A stretch of DNA of 64,000 nucleotides from Gammaproteobacteria bacterium. GTDB lineage: Bacteria; Pseudomonadota; Gammaproteobacteria; Steroidobacterales; Steroidobacteraceae. Within the stretch, counting starts at the first letter, position 1; each line of letters begins with the position of its first letter. The stretch is from NCBI GenBank assembly GCA_020851435.1, contig JADZCS010000043.1, forward strand, positions 1 to 64,000, given 5' to 3'. The position numbers and the translations under genes are program-made. Shown here piece by piece: positions 28,832 to 39,400 of this stretch. Under the pieces are notes generated by a model. It saw only the letters and a list, made by a program, of their open reading frames with translations. It was not told the origin of the DNA and did not search any database.

Positions 28832-29246
28832 CGGTGGCCTCGTCCACGGTCGCGATGTTCACGCGCGTGAACCCGAGCGTGGCCGCTGCTTCCATGGCCG
28901 TCACCACGCTCTGGTGGCTGGCCCGGCCGTCCGCGCGGATGGTCACCGGCTGGTCGCGGCGCTCGCCGGCCGCCTTGGTGAGTGCCGCCGACAGCGTGGC
29001 GCGGGCGTTGTTGACGAGCATGCGCTCATTGACGCGGTAACCACCCTCGGCCGTCACGGTGATGACGAGCGGCTCGCCGCGTGGAGCGGCCGGCTGCCGG
29101 GTGGTACGCGGCAACTCGACGCGCAGCCGGCCTTCCTGCACGAAGGTCGTCGACACCATGAAGAAAATCACCAGCAGCAGCACGACGTCGATCAGCGACG
29201 TCAGGTTCAGCTCGAGTTCCTCGCGGCGCCGCGTCTGGAGCTTCAT
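28824..29246 (-). CDS. exbD: ExbD/TolR family proton-channel subunit
   Basis: 140 residues with one membrane helix (LTSLIDVVLLLVIFFMVSTTF). The Asp in LIDVVL is the conserved proton-carrying residue. The periplasmic part ends in a ExbD-like beta-alpha domain (VTIRADGRASHQSVVTAMEAA). ExbB/ExbD pairs couple proton flow to TonB or related systems. Start ATG 29246 overlaps the exbB stop (ATGA). No tonB is adjacent. This exbBD pair next to msbA/comEC is known in related bacteria, where its partner is uncertain. Confidence 0.92.
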   Translation of the reverse strand: MKLQTRRREELELNLTSLIDVVLLLVIFFMVSTTFVQEGRLRVELPRTTRQPAAPRGEPLVITVTAEGGYRVNERMLVNNARATLSAALTKAAGERRDQPVTIRADGRASHQSVVTAMEAAATLGFTRVNIATVDEATGG

Positions 29247-29926
29247 GTGCCGGTGAGGTCGACGACGGTCGCGGCAACGGCGGACGGCGGTACGCCCGTC
29301 GTGGCCGCAGCAACCCCTGCGGGTGGACTCCGATCGAGCGCCTGCACCAGCTTCATGGCTTCCTTTTCCATGTCGATGACCAGCGCGTCGACCTTGCCGC
29401 GCAGGTAGCGATAGGCGACGAGCGCCGGAATGGCCACGATCAGCCCGGCAGCCGTGGTGATCAGCGCCTCGCCGATACCGCCCGACAGCACACGTGGATC
29501 GCCGACACCCTGCGTCGTGATGGCATTGAACGCGTTGATGATGCCGGTCACGGTGCCGAGCAATCCGAGCAGCGGAGAGACCACGGCCACGGTACCGAGC
29601 GTGTTCAGGAAACGCTCCAGCTCGTGCACGACGTGCCGGCCCGTGTCCTCGACGGCTTCCTTCAGCACGTCGCGGCTGCGGTGGCGGTTGGCGAGCCCCG
29701 CGGCCAGCACGCGGCCGAGCGGCGAGTTCTGCTCCAGCGCCGCGATATGCCGGTCCGTGAGCGTGCGGGTCTCCACGAGCTTCCAGACCTTGCCGGTCAG
29801 ATCGCGCGGAATGACCCTGTTCGCCTGCAACGTCCATAGCCGCTCGAGCACGATTGCCAGCGCGGTGATGGAACACAGCAGGATGGGCCACATGACCGGC
29901 CCACCAGCCTTGAAGATTTCCCACAT
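29243..29926 (-). CDS. exbB: ExbB/TolQ/MotA family proton-channel protein
   Basis: 227 residues with three membrane helices. ERFLNTLGTVAVVSPLLGLLGTVTGII is the conserved family segment, and GGIGEALITTAAGLIVAIPALVAYRYL follows. It forms the channel scaffold around ExbD. The open frame extends 50 codons upstream through repetitive sequence with no family match; ATG 29926 begins MWEIFKAGGPVMWPILLCS, the usual start. Overlaps exbD by four bases. Confidence 0.92.
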   Translation of the reverse strand: MWEIFKAGGPVMWPILLCSITALAIVLERLWTLQANRVIPRDLTGKVWKLVETRTLTDRHIAALEQNSPLGRVLAAGLANRHRSRDVLKEAVEDTGRHVVHELERFLNTLGTVAVVSPLLGLLGTVTGIINAFNAITTQGVGDPRVLSGGIGEALITTAAGLIVAIPALVAYRYLRGKVDALVIDMEKEAMKLVQALDRSPPAGVAAATTGVPPSAVAATVVDLTGT

Positions 29927-30330
29927 GCGGCGCGAATCATACCGTGCATGCCCCGGATGCTGTACCCGGCCCTGTGTCGGGTACCCGCCACAGGGGGAGA
30001 CCTGCCCGGCGGCACCGGTTTGCGGCCACGCAGCGGCCCATGCCGCAGCGGCATGCGTGCCGCGTCGCGGGTACACAGCGGCGAGCGCAGCCGCCGTGCG
30101 TGCAGCGTCGCAGAGGTACCGCCGTCAATGACACACCGCCATCCGCGCAGCTTCGCGGGCGTACCGCGGCCCATGCCACGACGGCGTCATACGTGCACCT
30201 GCGTCGGTACACCGCCGTCAATGCCGCACCGCCATGAGCGCAGAGCGCAGGGATCATCACCATGGCAACGCCTGCCACCAGCCGGCATCCGCGTGAACGG
30301 GGCGGGCGAATACCCTGCGCGCAGGGATCA
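29927..30330. other. Repeat-rich non-coding region between comEC and exbB
   Basis: 404 bases without a supported gene. It holds degenerate duplications: a GCGGCCCATGCC block at 30033 and again at 30166, and a GGTAC..CGCCGTCAATG..CCGCCAT block at 30115-30142 and 30206-30235, plus one copy of a 38-base direct repeat (30245-30282) whose partner covers the end of comEC. The part near 29927-29990 should hold the exbB ribosome site or promoter. Open frames across it are low-complexity (Arg/Cys/His-rich) and not convincing. Confidence 0.65.
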
Positions 30331-30356
30331 TCACCATGGCGACGCCTGCCACCAGC
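30245..30356. repeat. 38-bp direct repeat pair, one copy over the comEC stop codon
   Basis: The 38 bases at 30245-30282 recur at 30319-30356 with one difference (A/G). Both begin GCGCAGGGATCATCACC and end CTGCCACCAGC; the offset is 74 bases. The second copy includes the comEC stop codon (30333-30331), so the last residues of ComEC are encoded inside the repeat while the first copy lies downstream of the gene. Confidence 0.92.
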
Positions 30357-32601
30357 GCCGCGCCACCTCGCGCTCGGTCGTGGCCTCGACGGCCGGCGGT
30401 GTGGCACCGAGGCGAACGCGGATGGCGCCGTCGCGATCCGTGCGCAGCAGCGTGGCGCCGGCACCGCGCCACGCCGCCACCACGCGGTCGGCAGGCATGC
30501 CCCAGCGGTTGCCGAAGCCAGCGGAAACCAGTGCAAGGCGCGGGCGCGTGGCATCGACGAAGGTCGCGGCGGAGGAATGGCGGCTGCCGTGGTGCGGCAC
30601 CAGCACCACATCCGCCGGACCCGCCCAGCGGTCCGCAGCCATCGTCTCGATGCGCGCACCGATATCGGCCGTCAGCAGCGCGCGGGCCGCGCCCGTCTGT
30701 ACCGCAAGCACGCAGGAACCGTCGTTGTCGTCGAGATCGGCGCCCGGCGGCGGATGCAGTACCTCGAAACGCACGCCGTCGTGCCACCAGCGCTGTCCCT
30801 GCCGGCAGGCGCTGGCTCCGGCTGCGCGCGGCGTGCCTCCCGCCAGCACGCGATGCGGCGCAAAGGCCTCACGCACCGCCGCGGCCCCGCCGGCATGATC
30901 CGCGTCCGGATGGCTCACGACCAGCACGTCGAGGCGCCGCACCTGGCGGGTCGCGAGATAGGGCACGACGGTCTGCGCCGCGGCGCTGGAATCGCCCATG
31001 AACGCCGGACCGGCATCGAACAGCATTGCATGGTTGCGCGTCAGCACCGCCGCGGCGAGCCCCTGTCCCACGTCGAACAGCACGAGTTCCGCGGCCCCCG
31101 CTGGCGGCCGTACATCACGTGCGCCAATGAGTGCCAGACCGGCGATGAGCGCGAGGCCGCGCAGGGTCGCGAGGGGCAGCCACAGCGCGAGCGCGAACAG
31201 TGCGCCGGCGCCAGCGAGCGCGGCGAGTGGCAATGGGGCAAGGTGACGCAGCGCGGCACCGAACCCTGCGAGCCATTCGAGCAGGGGCAGGATGGCCTCG
31301 AGCAGATGCCCGGCCAGTCGATAGGCCACCGCATCGAGCCCGAGTCCCAGCGTCGTGCACGCGACACCCGCCAGCACGGGCGGCAGCACGACACCACCGA
31401 AGAATGGTACGGCAGCGAGATTGGCAATCGGCGCAACCCACGACAGGCTGCCGAAGAACAGCGCGAGCGGTACGGCGAGGCCCAGCGTGACGGCGGCCTG
31501 CGCGCGCAACAGCCCGAACACCCGCAACAGCATGCCGCGCTCCGGCGCTGCGGGCAGGGCGAGCAGCGCGGCGACGGCCAGGAACGACAGCCAGAAGCCC
31601 GGCGTCGCGAGCGCCAGGGGATCCGTGGCCGCGATGACGACCGCGGTCGCCAGCAGCCACGATCCCGGCCGCGCATGGCGGCGCAGGGCGCGCAGCGCGA
31701 GCAGCAGCGCGACACCCGCGAAGGTCCGCAGCGTCGGCACCGAGGCACCGGCGAGCAGTGCGTATGCCCCGGTACCCGCACCCATCACCACGATCGTGAG
31801 CGACAGACGGCTCCGGCCCAACCGTGGCGGCAGCGGCAGCCGATACAGCGCCGCAACGCCCGCGACCAGCCATGCGGCGAAGGAGGTCACGTGCATTCCC
31901 GAGATCGCGAGCAGATGTACCGTGCCGGTCGCGACGAAGGCGCGCCAGACATCCGCCGGAATCTCGGCCCGCAGGCCCACCGCCAGGCCCTGCACGAGGC
32001 CCTGCACGCGTGGCTCGGCGACGCTCGTCGCGATGCGTGCCGCGATGCGCTGACGCAGGCTGTCGACGGTCTGTCGCGCGTCGGGCGGCGCCAGGCGCGT
32101 GCCGCCCTCGCGCATCACCGTCGCGGTGGCGCCGATACCCCGGCGCAGCAGATCCAGCTCACGGTCGAAGCCTCCCGGATTGCGCCAGCCGTGCCGGCAA
32201 CGCAGGCGCAGTCGCAGCCGCCAGGTCTCGCCGGCGACGAGCGCCGGCGCTTCACCGTACCAGTGCACGAGCACGCGGCGGGGCAGCCGGCCCCGGGTGG
32301 AATCGACCCCCGTATCGAGCAGGAAACGTGTGCTGCGAGCACGCCGCGCGGGCGGCTCCGCAATGCGGCCCGTGACCTCGTGCGGCTCGCGGTCGCGCGC
32401 GCAGGACCAGTCATCTCGGAGCCGCAGCTGCCCGGCGATCACGACGAGCAGCAGGCCCGCCGCGATCGCAGCAGCCGAGCGGTAGCGCGGCACTGCCCAC
32501 AGCGGCTGCAGCAGCAGCGCAGGCCACAGCCGCCCGGGATCGGGCAGCTCCGGCAGGGCGAGCACCACGAGGATCGTGGCGAGGAACACGACGGCGGGCA
32601 T
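30331..32601 (-). CDS. comEC: DNA internalization/competence protein ComEC/Rec2
   Basis: 756 residues. The N-terminal part has a ComEC-type extracellular domain; the middle has the Competence membrane domain (HLLAISGMHVTSFAAWLVAG, the family hallmark) with ~10 helices. The C-terminal ~230 residues are a metallo-beta-lactamase fold (FDVGQGLAAAVLT, VVSHPDADHAGGAAAV, PHHGSRHSS). It carries incoming single-stranded DNA across the inner membrane. ATG 32601 is used; a GTG at 32631 is possible. The 3' end lies in a direct repeat. Sits between lolD and exbB. Confidence 0.94.
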   Translation of the reverse strand: MPAVVFLATILVVLALPELPDPGRLWPALLLQPLWAVPRYRSAAAIAAGLLLVVIAGQLRLRDDWSCARDREPHEVTGRIAEPPARRARSTRFLLDTGVDSTRGRLPRRVLVHWYGEAPALVAGETWRLRLRLRCRHGWRNPGGFDRELDLLRRGIGATATVMREGGTRLAPPDARQTVDSLRQRIAARIATSVAEPRVQGLVQGLAVGLRAEIPADVWRAFVATGTVHLLAISGMHVTSFAAWLVAGVAALYRLPLPPRLGRSRLSLTIVVMGAGTGAYALLAGASVPTLRTFAGVALLLALRALRRHARPGSWLLATAVVIAATDPLALATPGFWLSFLAVAALLALPAAPERGMLLRVFGLLRAQAAVTLGLAVPLALFFGSLSWVAPIANLAAVPFFGGVVLPPVLAGVACTTLGLGLDAVAYRLAGHLLEAILPLLEWLAGFGAALRHLAPLPLAALAGAGALFALALWLPLATLRGLALIAGLALIGARDVRPPAGAAELVLFDVGQGLAAAVLTRNHAMLFDAGPAFMGDSSAAAQTVVPYLATRQVRRLDVLVVSHPDADHAGGAAAVREAFAPHRVLAGGTPRAAGASACRQGQRWWHDGVRFEVLHPPPGADLDDNDGSCVLAVQTGAARALLTADIGARIETMAADRWAGPADVVLVPHHGSRHSSAATFVDATRPRLALVSAGFGNRWGMPADRVVAAWRGAGATLLRTDRDGAIRVRLGATPPAVEATTEREVARRWWQASPW

Positions 32602-32663
32602 GCGCGGGCGACTCCGGCGACTGGCGCCCACTGTCGCCGCGCACCGCGTGCGGCGGGCGGTGC

Positions 32664-33353
32664 TTATGCGCTGCGTTCGCGCAGTATTCCTTCCTCCAGC
32701 ACCAGTACGCGCTGCATGCGCGCGGCAAGCCGCTCGTCGTGCGTGACCACCACGAGGCTGGTGCCCGAGTCACGGTTGAGCTCCAGCATGAGCTCGAACA
32801 CCTGGCGCGCATTGGCGCCATCGAGGTTGCCCGTGGGCTCGTCGGCGAGCACGACGCGCGGTGCCGTCACCAGCGCACGCGCAACCGCCGCGCGCTGCCG
32901 CTCGCCGCCCGAGAGCTCTGCGGGCCGATGCGCGAGCCGCGCGGCCAGCCCGACGCGCCCGAGCATGCGCTCGGCCGCGGCGAAAGCCTCGCGGCGCGGC
33001 AGCCGCCGCACGAGCAGCGGCATGGCGACGTTCTCGAGTGCCGAGAACTCGGGCAGCAGATGGTGGAACTGGTAGACAAAACCGAGCGCGCGGTTGCGAA
33101 GCCGCCCGCGTGCGACATCATCCAGCGCCGAGAGCGGCTCACCGTCGATGAGGACCGCACCGGCCGTCGGCACGTCGAGCCCGCCCAGGATCTGCAGCAG
33201 GGTGGTCTTGCCCGAGCCCGAGGCGCCGATGATCGCGACGCGTTCGCCCGCGCCGATCGCGAGGTCCACGCCGCGCAGCACCGGTACCGTGACCGGGCCC
33301 TGACGGAACTCGCGTGCGAGCGCACGACACTCCAGCACCGGATGCTCGTTCAT
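32664..33353 (-). CDS. lolD: Lipoprotein-releasing ABC transporter ATPase LolD
   Basis: 229 residues. Walker [19 protein letters not shown], signature [16 protein letters not shown], Walker [13 protein letters not shown] and VVTHDERLA show an ABC ATPase of the LolD/MacB group. It powers extraction of lipoproteins from the inner membrane by the LolCE permease. It starts five bases after the upstream permease gene stops, with a GAGAGG immediately before ATG. Next downstream is comEC. Confidence 0.94.
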   Translation of the reverse strand: MNEHPVLECRALAREFRQGPVTVPVLRGVDLAIGAGERVAIIGASGSGKTTLLQILGGLDVPTAGAVLIDGEPLSALDDVARGRLRNRALGFVYQFHHLLPEFSALENVAMPLLVRRLPRREAFAAAERMLGRVGLAARLAHRPAELSGGERQRAAVARALVTAPRVVLADEPTGNLDGANARQVFELMLELNRDSGTSLVVVTHDERLAARMQRVLVLEEGILRERSA

Positions 33354-33358
33354 CCCTC

Positions 33359-34615
33359 TCAGACCTCGTGTCGCAGCGCGTCCGCCGGCGCCGTCCGTGC
33401 GGCACGCCAGGCGGGATAGAAGGTCGACAGCACGCCGAGGGCGAGCGCGGTGGCCGCAACGCGCAGCACGTCACCGGTCCGGACGTCAGCCGGCAGCTCG
33501 CCGATGAAATAGACACGCTCGTCGACCAGCGTGATGCCGGACAGCGCCTCGATGCCAGCGACGATCGCCGTGATGTTGAACGCGATCAGCAGGCCGGCCG
33601 CGATGCCGCCGAGCGTACCGATGAGGCCGATGGCGGCGCCCTGCACCAGGAACACCTGCAGGATCTCGCCCTGGCTCGAGCCCAGCGTACGCAGGATCGC
33701 GATATCGCCCTGCTTGTCCTTCACGACCATGACCAGCGTCGAGACGATATTGAAGGCCGCGACCCCGACGACCAGCAGCAGGATCGTGAACAGGATCGAG
33801 CGCGTGATCTGGATGGAGCGGAAGAAATTCAGGTGACTGCGCGTCCAGTCGCTGATCGTGAAGCCACCGCCCTGCGCGATGGCGAGATCGCGGATCCAGC
33901 GGGGTGCGGCGAGCGGGTCCTCGATCGCGTAGCGCAGCCCCGACACGGCTCCACCCAGGCGCATGAGGCGCTGCGCATCCTGAAGGTTCACGAGCGCGAG
34001 CCCGCGGTCGAACTCGTACATGCCGGCATCGAACAGGCCGACGACGGTGAAGCGCCGCATGCGTGGCGTCATGCCAGCCGGTGTCACGTTACCCTCCGCG
34101 ACCATCAGCGTGAGCCGGTCGCCGGGTTCGACCTGCAGCGCCCGGGCCAGCGCCCGGCCCAGCACGATACCGAACGAGCCCGGCTGCAGCGCCTCGATAC
34201 GGCCATGCGTCATGCGCGCGGCGAGCGCAACCACGCGCCGCTCCGCAACGGGATCCACGCCGCGGAACTCGACTCCGGCGGTGCGCTCGCCGGCCACCAG
34301 CATGGCGCGACCTGCCACGAACGGTGCCACCGCGCGCACACCGCGGGCCCGCGCCGTAGCGGCCTCGAGCCGCCGCCAGTCGTACAGCGGCCCGTCGATG
34401 CCCTCGAGCGTGGCGTGCGAAGTCACGTCGAGGATGCGCCCGCGCACCGTCTGCTCGAAGCCGTTCATGACCGACAGCACGACGATCAGCACCATCACGC
34501 CGATCGCGATGCCGAGCATCGCGATGCCCGAGACGAACGACACGAAGCGGCTGTCGCGCCGCGTGCGCAGGTAGCGGCCGCCAATCCACCAGGCGTACCG
34601 GACCCGCTCACTCAT
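33359..34615 (-). CDS. lolE: Lipoprotein-releasing system permease (LolC/LolE family), second gene
   Basis: 418 residues, one N-terminal membrane helix, a large periplasmic domain and three C-terminal helices, the LolC/E layout. [53 protein letters not shown] and [26 protein letters not shown] are family hallmarks. Ends PADALRHEV. Its start overlaps the preceding permease gene by eight bases. Whether it corresponds to LolE or LolC is not settled by sequence reading; the symbol is by position. Confidence 0.9.
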   Translation of the reverse strand: MSERVRYAWWIGGRYLRTRRDSRFVSFVSGIAMLGIAIGVMVLIVVLSVMNGFEQTVRGRILDVTSHATLEGIDGPLYDWRRLEAATARARGVRAVAPFVAGRAMLVAGERTAGVEFRGVDPVAERRVVALAARMTHGRIEALQPGSFGIVLGRALARALQVEPGDRLTLMVAEGNVTPAGMTPRMRRFTVVGLFDAGMYEFDRGLALVNLQDAQRLMRLGGAVSGLRYAIEDPLAAPRWIRDLAIAQGGGFTISDWTRSHLNFFRSIQITRSILFTILLLVVGVAAFNIVSTLVMVVKDKQGDIAILRTLGSSQGEILQVFLVQGAAIGLIGTLGGIAAGLLIAFNITAIVAGIEALSGITLVDERVYFIGELPADVRTGDVLRVAATALALGVLSTFYPAWRAARTAPADALRHEV

Positions 34616-35840
34616 AGCGCAGCGCCTCGGCAGGCGAGACGTGTGCGGCGCGCAGTGCCGGATACACGCAGGCCGCGAGGGTCAGCAGCAGTGACGCACC
34701 GGCGACGATCAGCACATCGGCCGCATGCACTTCGGCCGGTATGCGGCTGATGTAGTAGACCTCCGCGTCGACGATCTGGAAGCCGAGCACGTGCTCGATG
34801 AACGGCACCACCGTGCCGATGTTCGTCGCGAGCATCAGACCCAGCATCACACCCGCCAGTGCGCCCAGCCAGCCGATCACGGCACCCTGCGTCAGGAACA
34901 CGCGCGCCACGGCGCCGGGCTCGAGGCCCAGCGTGCGCAGGATTGCGATGTCGCGACGTTTGTCGCTCACGACCATGTACAGGCTCGCCACGATGTTGAA
35001 GGCCGCGACTGCCACAATCAGCAGCAGGATCAGCAGCATCATGGTCTTCTCGATGCGGATCGCATGGAAATAGCTGCGGTGCTCGACCGTCCAGTCGCGG
35101 CCCTCGAAACCGGGCCCCAGCCGCTCGAGCACCGCGCGCGTGCGCTCCGGTGCCGCGAACACATCGTCGTAGTCGATCCGCAGCAGCGCCGGCGGCCGGC
35201 CACCCGCGAGCCTCGACACTTCAGCGAGCGAGCCGAGCGCCAGTACCGTGTCGTGATCGCTGACGCCGGCTTCGATCACACCACCGACGCTCAGCACCTC
35301 GATGCGCGGCACCACCACCCCGCCGGCGTCGGTGCGTGGCAGCAGCACGGTGACCTCGTCACCCGGCCGTACTGCGAGCAGTTGCGCGAGGCCGGCGCCC
35401 AGCAGCAGGCCCGTCCCGGACAGCGTAGCCGCCTCGCCGGCGACCACGAGCCCCCCGAGCGACCGTTCTGCCATCTCGCCGGCCGGCACACCGCGCAACC
35501 GCACCGGCGCGAGCTGCGTACCGGCGGACATCAGCCCCTCGAGTTCGAGCTCGGGCTCGACGCGGCGCACGCCCGGAATCGCGCGCACGGTCGCGACGAG
35601 CCGCGGCCAGTCGCGCATGGCGGCCTCCGGGCCGGTGACAGCCGCGTGGCCGGCAAGCGCCAGCAACCGCCCGCGCAGCTCGGCCTCGAACCCGTTCATG
35701 ACCGATAGGATCACCACCAGCGCCGCCGTCCCCACGCAGACGCCGGCGAGCGACACCCAGGTGATGAATGAGACAAAGAAGCTGTGACGCCGCGAGCGCA
35801 CGTAGCGCAGTCCGATCCAGGCGGCGAGCGAATGGAGCAT
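34608..35840 (-). CDS. lolC: Lipoprotein-releasing system permease (LolC/LolE family), first gene
   Basis: 410 residues. The same layout as its neighbour: [75 protein letters not shown], ending EALRYE. The upstream 55 codons in frame are Ser/Pro-rich and rejected; ATG 35840 begins directly before helix 1. With lolE and lolD it forms the LolCDE exporter that sends lipoproteins to LolA. LolA itself is not in the window. Confidence 0.91.
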   Translation of the reverse strand: MLHSLAAWIGLRYVRSRRHSFFVSFITWVSLAGVCVGTAALVVILSVMNGFEAELRGRLLALAGHAAVTGPEAAMRDWPRLVATVRAIPGVRRVEPELELEGLMSAGTQLAPVRLRGVPAGEMAERSLGGLVVAGEAATLSGTGLLLGAGLAQLLAVRPGDEVTVLLPRTDAGGVVVPRIEVLSVGGVIEAGVSDHDTVLALGSLAEVSRLAGGRPPALLRIDYDDVFAAPERTRAVLERLGPGFEGRDWTVEHRSYFHAIRIEKTMMLLILLLIVAVAAFNIVASLYMVVSDKRRDIAILRTLGLEPGAVARVFLTQGAVIGWLGALAGVMLGLMLATNIGTVVPFIEHVLGFQIVDAEVYYISRIPAEVHAADVLIVAGASLLLTLAACVYPALRAAHVSPAEALRYE

Positions 35841-35968
35841 CGTGTCATTGAACCACAGCAGCACGCAGGTCAGGAGAGATTCGCGAATGGGATCAATAAA
35901 TTGACGGCTACAACTCGACGCCGCGGGAGGCGGTGTTACACTCGCGCCACCGTTCGAGGAGCTGCTCC

Positions 35969-36256
35969 ATGAAGCCCATCCGCATGATCCTCGCCCTCTG
36001 TGCACTGGTCCCCGCCCTGGCTGGTGCCGAAACGCTGAGCACCGACCTCGCCGCCCCGGCTGTCGATACGGCGCGTCCCACGCGCGGCGCCAGCATGTCC
36101 GCGGTCGAGGCGCGCTTCGGTGCGCCCGCGCGCCGGCACGACGCTGTCGGCAAGCCGCCGATCACGCGCTGGGACTATCCGGGCTTCTCGGTGTTCTTCG
36201 AATACAGTCACGTGATTCACGCCGTCGCAGCACATCCGCTGCCGCCGTCGGGCTGA
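35969..36256 (+). CDS. Small exported protein, conserved hypothetical
   Basis: 95 residues. A signal peptide (MKPIRMILALCALVPALAGA) is followed by a short mature part with GASMSAVEARFGAPARRHDAVGKPPITRWDYPGFSVFFE. The SMSAVEARFGAP portion resembles the start of small beta-lactamase-inhibitor-like/SmpA-type domains, in which a helix then a G-x-P turn precede strands. ATG 35969 has GAGGAGC eight bases before it; twelve upstream codons in frame are rejected. I recall similar short proteins in this group of bacteria but no function. Divergent from lolC. Confidence 0.75.
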   Translation: MKPIRMILALCALVPALAGAETLSTDLAAPAVDTARPTRGASMSAVEARFGAPARRHDAVGKPPITRWDYPGFSVFFEYSHVIHAVAAHPLPPSG

Positions 36257-36407
36257 ACCACGGGCCGACGGCCAGGCGGACCGGCGCAGCCCAGCGCCGC
36301 CCTCCACGCCACTCGACGGCCCGCCAGCGAACCGCGCCCGGCGTGCATCGACCTTAACGCCGGCAGTCCGACCCGCTATCCTGCGCGCCCTCCGCCAGCA
36401 CCCGCTG

Positions 36408-36419
36408 GAGGAGGCTCGA
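36408..36419 (+). promoter_or_regulatory. Strong ribosome site that supports the TTG start of mfd
   Basis: GGAGGAGGCTCGA directly precedes TTG 36420 with about seven bases of spacing. The next in-frame ATG (36444) has no ribosome-site-like sequence before it. This makes TTG the better start for mfd. Confidence 0.6.
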
Positions 36420-39400
36420 TTGCTCCTGACTCCGGCGACATGTATGGCGGCTGCACCAGACCCCGCGACCGAGGGCGCTTCGGTCCTCTCACTCGAACGC
36501 GTCACGCAGGCGCTGCCCGCGGGCACGGGCGTGATCGACTGGCGGGGTCTCGCCGGCTCCGCACGCGCGCTGGCGCTGGCACTCGCGGCACGCACGCGGC
36601 CACTCGCGATCATCACGGGCACGCCCATCGAGGCGGACCGCCTCGCGGCTGAGCTGCGGTTCTTCGCCGGCGCCGGGTTGCCGATCCTGTTCTTTCCCGG
36701 CAACGAAACCCTGGCTTACGACCCGTTCTCGCCACACCCGGACATCACATCCCAGCGTCTCGCGACGCTGGCCTCACTGCCCGCACTGACACGCGGTATC
36801 GTCGTGGCATCGCTCGATGCGGTGATCGGCCGGCTGCCGCCAGCGGCGTACGTGGCGAGCCACACGCTGCTGCTCGAGACCGGCATGCGTCTCGATGCCG
36901 TCGCTTTTCGCGAGCGGCTGGTCGCGGCCGGCTACGTGCATGTGCCGCAGGTCGCGACCCACGGTGAATTCGCGCTGCGCGGTTCGATCATCGATCTCTA
37001 CCCGATGGGTGCCGCGCATCCGTACCGGCTCGACCTGTTCGACGACTGTCTCGACAGCATCCGCGCATTCGACGCCGAGACACAGCGCTCCGGGGAGCGC
37101 ATGCCCGGCGTGCGACTGCTGCCCGCGCGCGAGTTTCCGCTCGACGCGGAGGGCATCCGCCTGTTCCGCCGTCGCTGGCGTGCGCGCTTCGAAGGCGATC
37201 CCTCCCGCTCGCCGGTGTACCGGGCGGTCGGCGAGGGCCGGGCACCGGCCGGCGTCGAGGCCTGGCTGCCATTGTTCTTCGAGCGCACGGACTCCTTCTT
37301 CGACTACCTGCCGCCCGGCGTCTGCCTCGCGGATGCCAGCACCGATCCCGCGGCCGCGGCCGCGCTGTGGACCGGCATCGGTGAGCGCCACGAAGACCTG
37401 CGTCACGACCTCGAGCGGCCGTTGCTGCGGCCGGGTGAGCTGTTCATCGAGCCGGAGGAACTGGCCGCGCTGCTCGTGCGGCGGCCCCGCATCGTGCTGC
37501 CGCCTTCTCCGGCGTCGACGCCAGCGGTCACCGCCGGCACGACCGGTGTCGACTTCAACGCCCGGCCCGCGCCGGACGTCCGCATCGACCGGCGCGCAGC
37601 GGATCCGGCCGCGGCGCTGCGCAGGTTCCTCGGCACCTTTCAGGGCCGCGTGCTGATCACGGCCGATTCGGCGGGACGCCGTGAGCTGCTGGTGGAGGAA
37701 CTGCGCCGCGACAGTCTCGAGCCACAGGTCGTGGGCGGCTGGCAGGCCTTCCGCGACTCGCCGGCCCGGCTCGCGATCACGGTCGGTGCCGATCTCGCGG
37801 GCATGCTGCTGCCCGCCGATGGCCTCGCATTGCTGGCGGACAGCCAGCTCGCCGGGGAGCGTGCCCGGCAGGAACGCCGGCGACGGCGTGCAGAGCACGA
37901 CCCGGAGGTGCTGCTGCGCGATCTCACAGCGCTGGCGCCCGGCGCTCCAGTGGTGCACGAGGACCACGGCATCGGGCGCTACCTCGGCCTCAAGGCCATG
38001 GATGTCGAGGGCCATGCGGCCGAGTTCCTGGTCATCGCCTACGAGGGCGGCGACAAGCTCTACGTGCCGGTACTGACACTCGAACGCGTGGTGCGCTACA
38101 CGGGCGGGCCACCGGAATCCGCACCGCTGCACCGTCTGGGCGGCGACCAGTGGGCCAAGGCGCGCCACCGCGCGGCACAGCGCGTGCGCGACGTCGCGGC
38201 CGAACTGCTGGACCTGTACGCGCGCCGCGCCGCGCGCGAGGGCGTGGCGCTCGACCTGCGTGAGGCCGAGTACGAGACCTTCGCGGCGCAGTTCCCGTTC
38301 GAGGAAACCCCCGACCAGGCGGACGCGATCCACGCCGTACTCGCCGACCTGCGTTCGGGGAAGCCCATGGACCGCGTCGTCTGCGGCGATGTGGGCTTCG
38401 GCAAGACCGAGGTCGCGCTGCGTGCCGCGTTCGCGGCCGTGCAGGGCGGCAGGCAGGTTGCGCTGCTGGTGCCGACCACGCTGCTCGCGCAGCAGCACTA
38501 CCAGACCTTCGCCGACCGTCTCGCCGACTGGCCGGTACGGGTCGAGAGCCTGTCGCGCTTCCGCAGCGCGAAGGAACAGGCCGCGATCCTCGATGCGCTC
38601 GCCAGGGGCGGCATCGACATCGTCATCGGTACGCACCGGCTGCTGCAGAAAGACGTGCGCTTCCGGGAACTCGGGCTCGTGATCATCGACGAGGAACACC
38701 GCTTCGGCGTACGTGACAAGGAACGGCTGAAATCGCTGCGCGCCAACGTCGATGTACTGACACTGACCGCAACGCCGATCCCGCGCACGCTGAACATGGC
38801 CATGGGCGGGCTGCGCGACCTGTCGCTGATCACGACGCCGCCCGCCGAGCGCGTCGCGGTCGCGACCTTCGTGACCGAGTGGAGCGACGGCCTGCTGCGC
38901 GAGGCCTGCCTGCGCGAGCTGCGCCGCGGCGGCCAGGTGTACTTCGTGCACAATGTGGTCGAGACCATCGAGAAGGCTGCGGCACGCCTCACCGCGCTGG
39001 TACCGGATGCACGCATCCGCGTCGGCCACGGCCAGATGCGTGAGCGCGAGCTCGAGCAGCTGATGCTCGATTTCTATCACCGCCGCTTCGACATTCTGGT
39101 CTGCACCACCATCATCGAGAGTGGCATCGACGTGCCGACTGCCAACACCATCATCGTCGACCGTGCGGACCGCTTCGGACTCGCGCAGCTGCACCAGCTG
39201 CGCGGCCGGGTCGGCCGTTCGCATCACCGCGCATTCGCCTATCTGGTCACACCGCCGCGCGCCGCCCTCAATGCGGACGCGGTCAAGCGGCTCGAGGCCA
39301 TCGAGTCACTCGAGGACCTCGGTGCCGGATTCATGCTGGCCACGCACGATCTCGAGATCCGCGGTGCCGGCGAACTGCTCGGCGACGAGCAGACCGGGCA

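Noticed and set aside
26588-28870. 760-codon plus-strand open frame opposite lpxK/msbA
   Set aside because: Shadow frame; low-complexity and antisense to conserved enzymes.
29937-30659. 240-codon minus-strand frame across the comEC end and the repeat region
   Set aside because: It overlaps comEC in another frame and is made of Cys/Arg-rich degenerate repeats.
36774-39227. 817-codon open frame antisense to mfd
   Set aside because: Composition is low-complexity and it lies opposite a well conserved gene.
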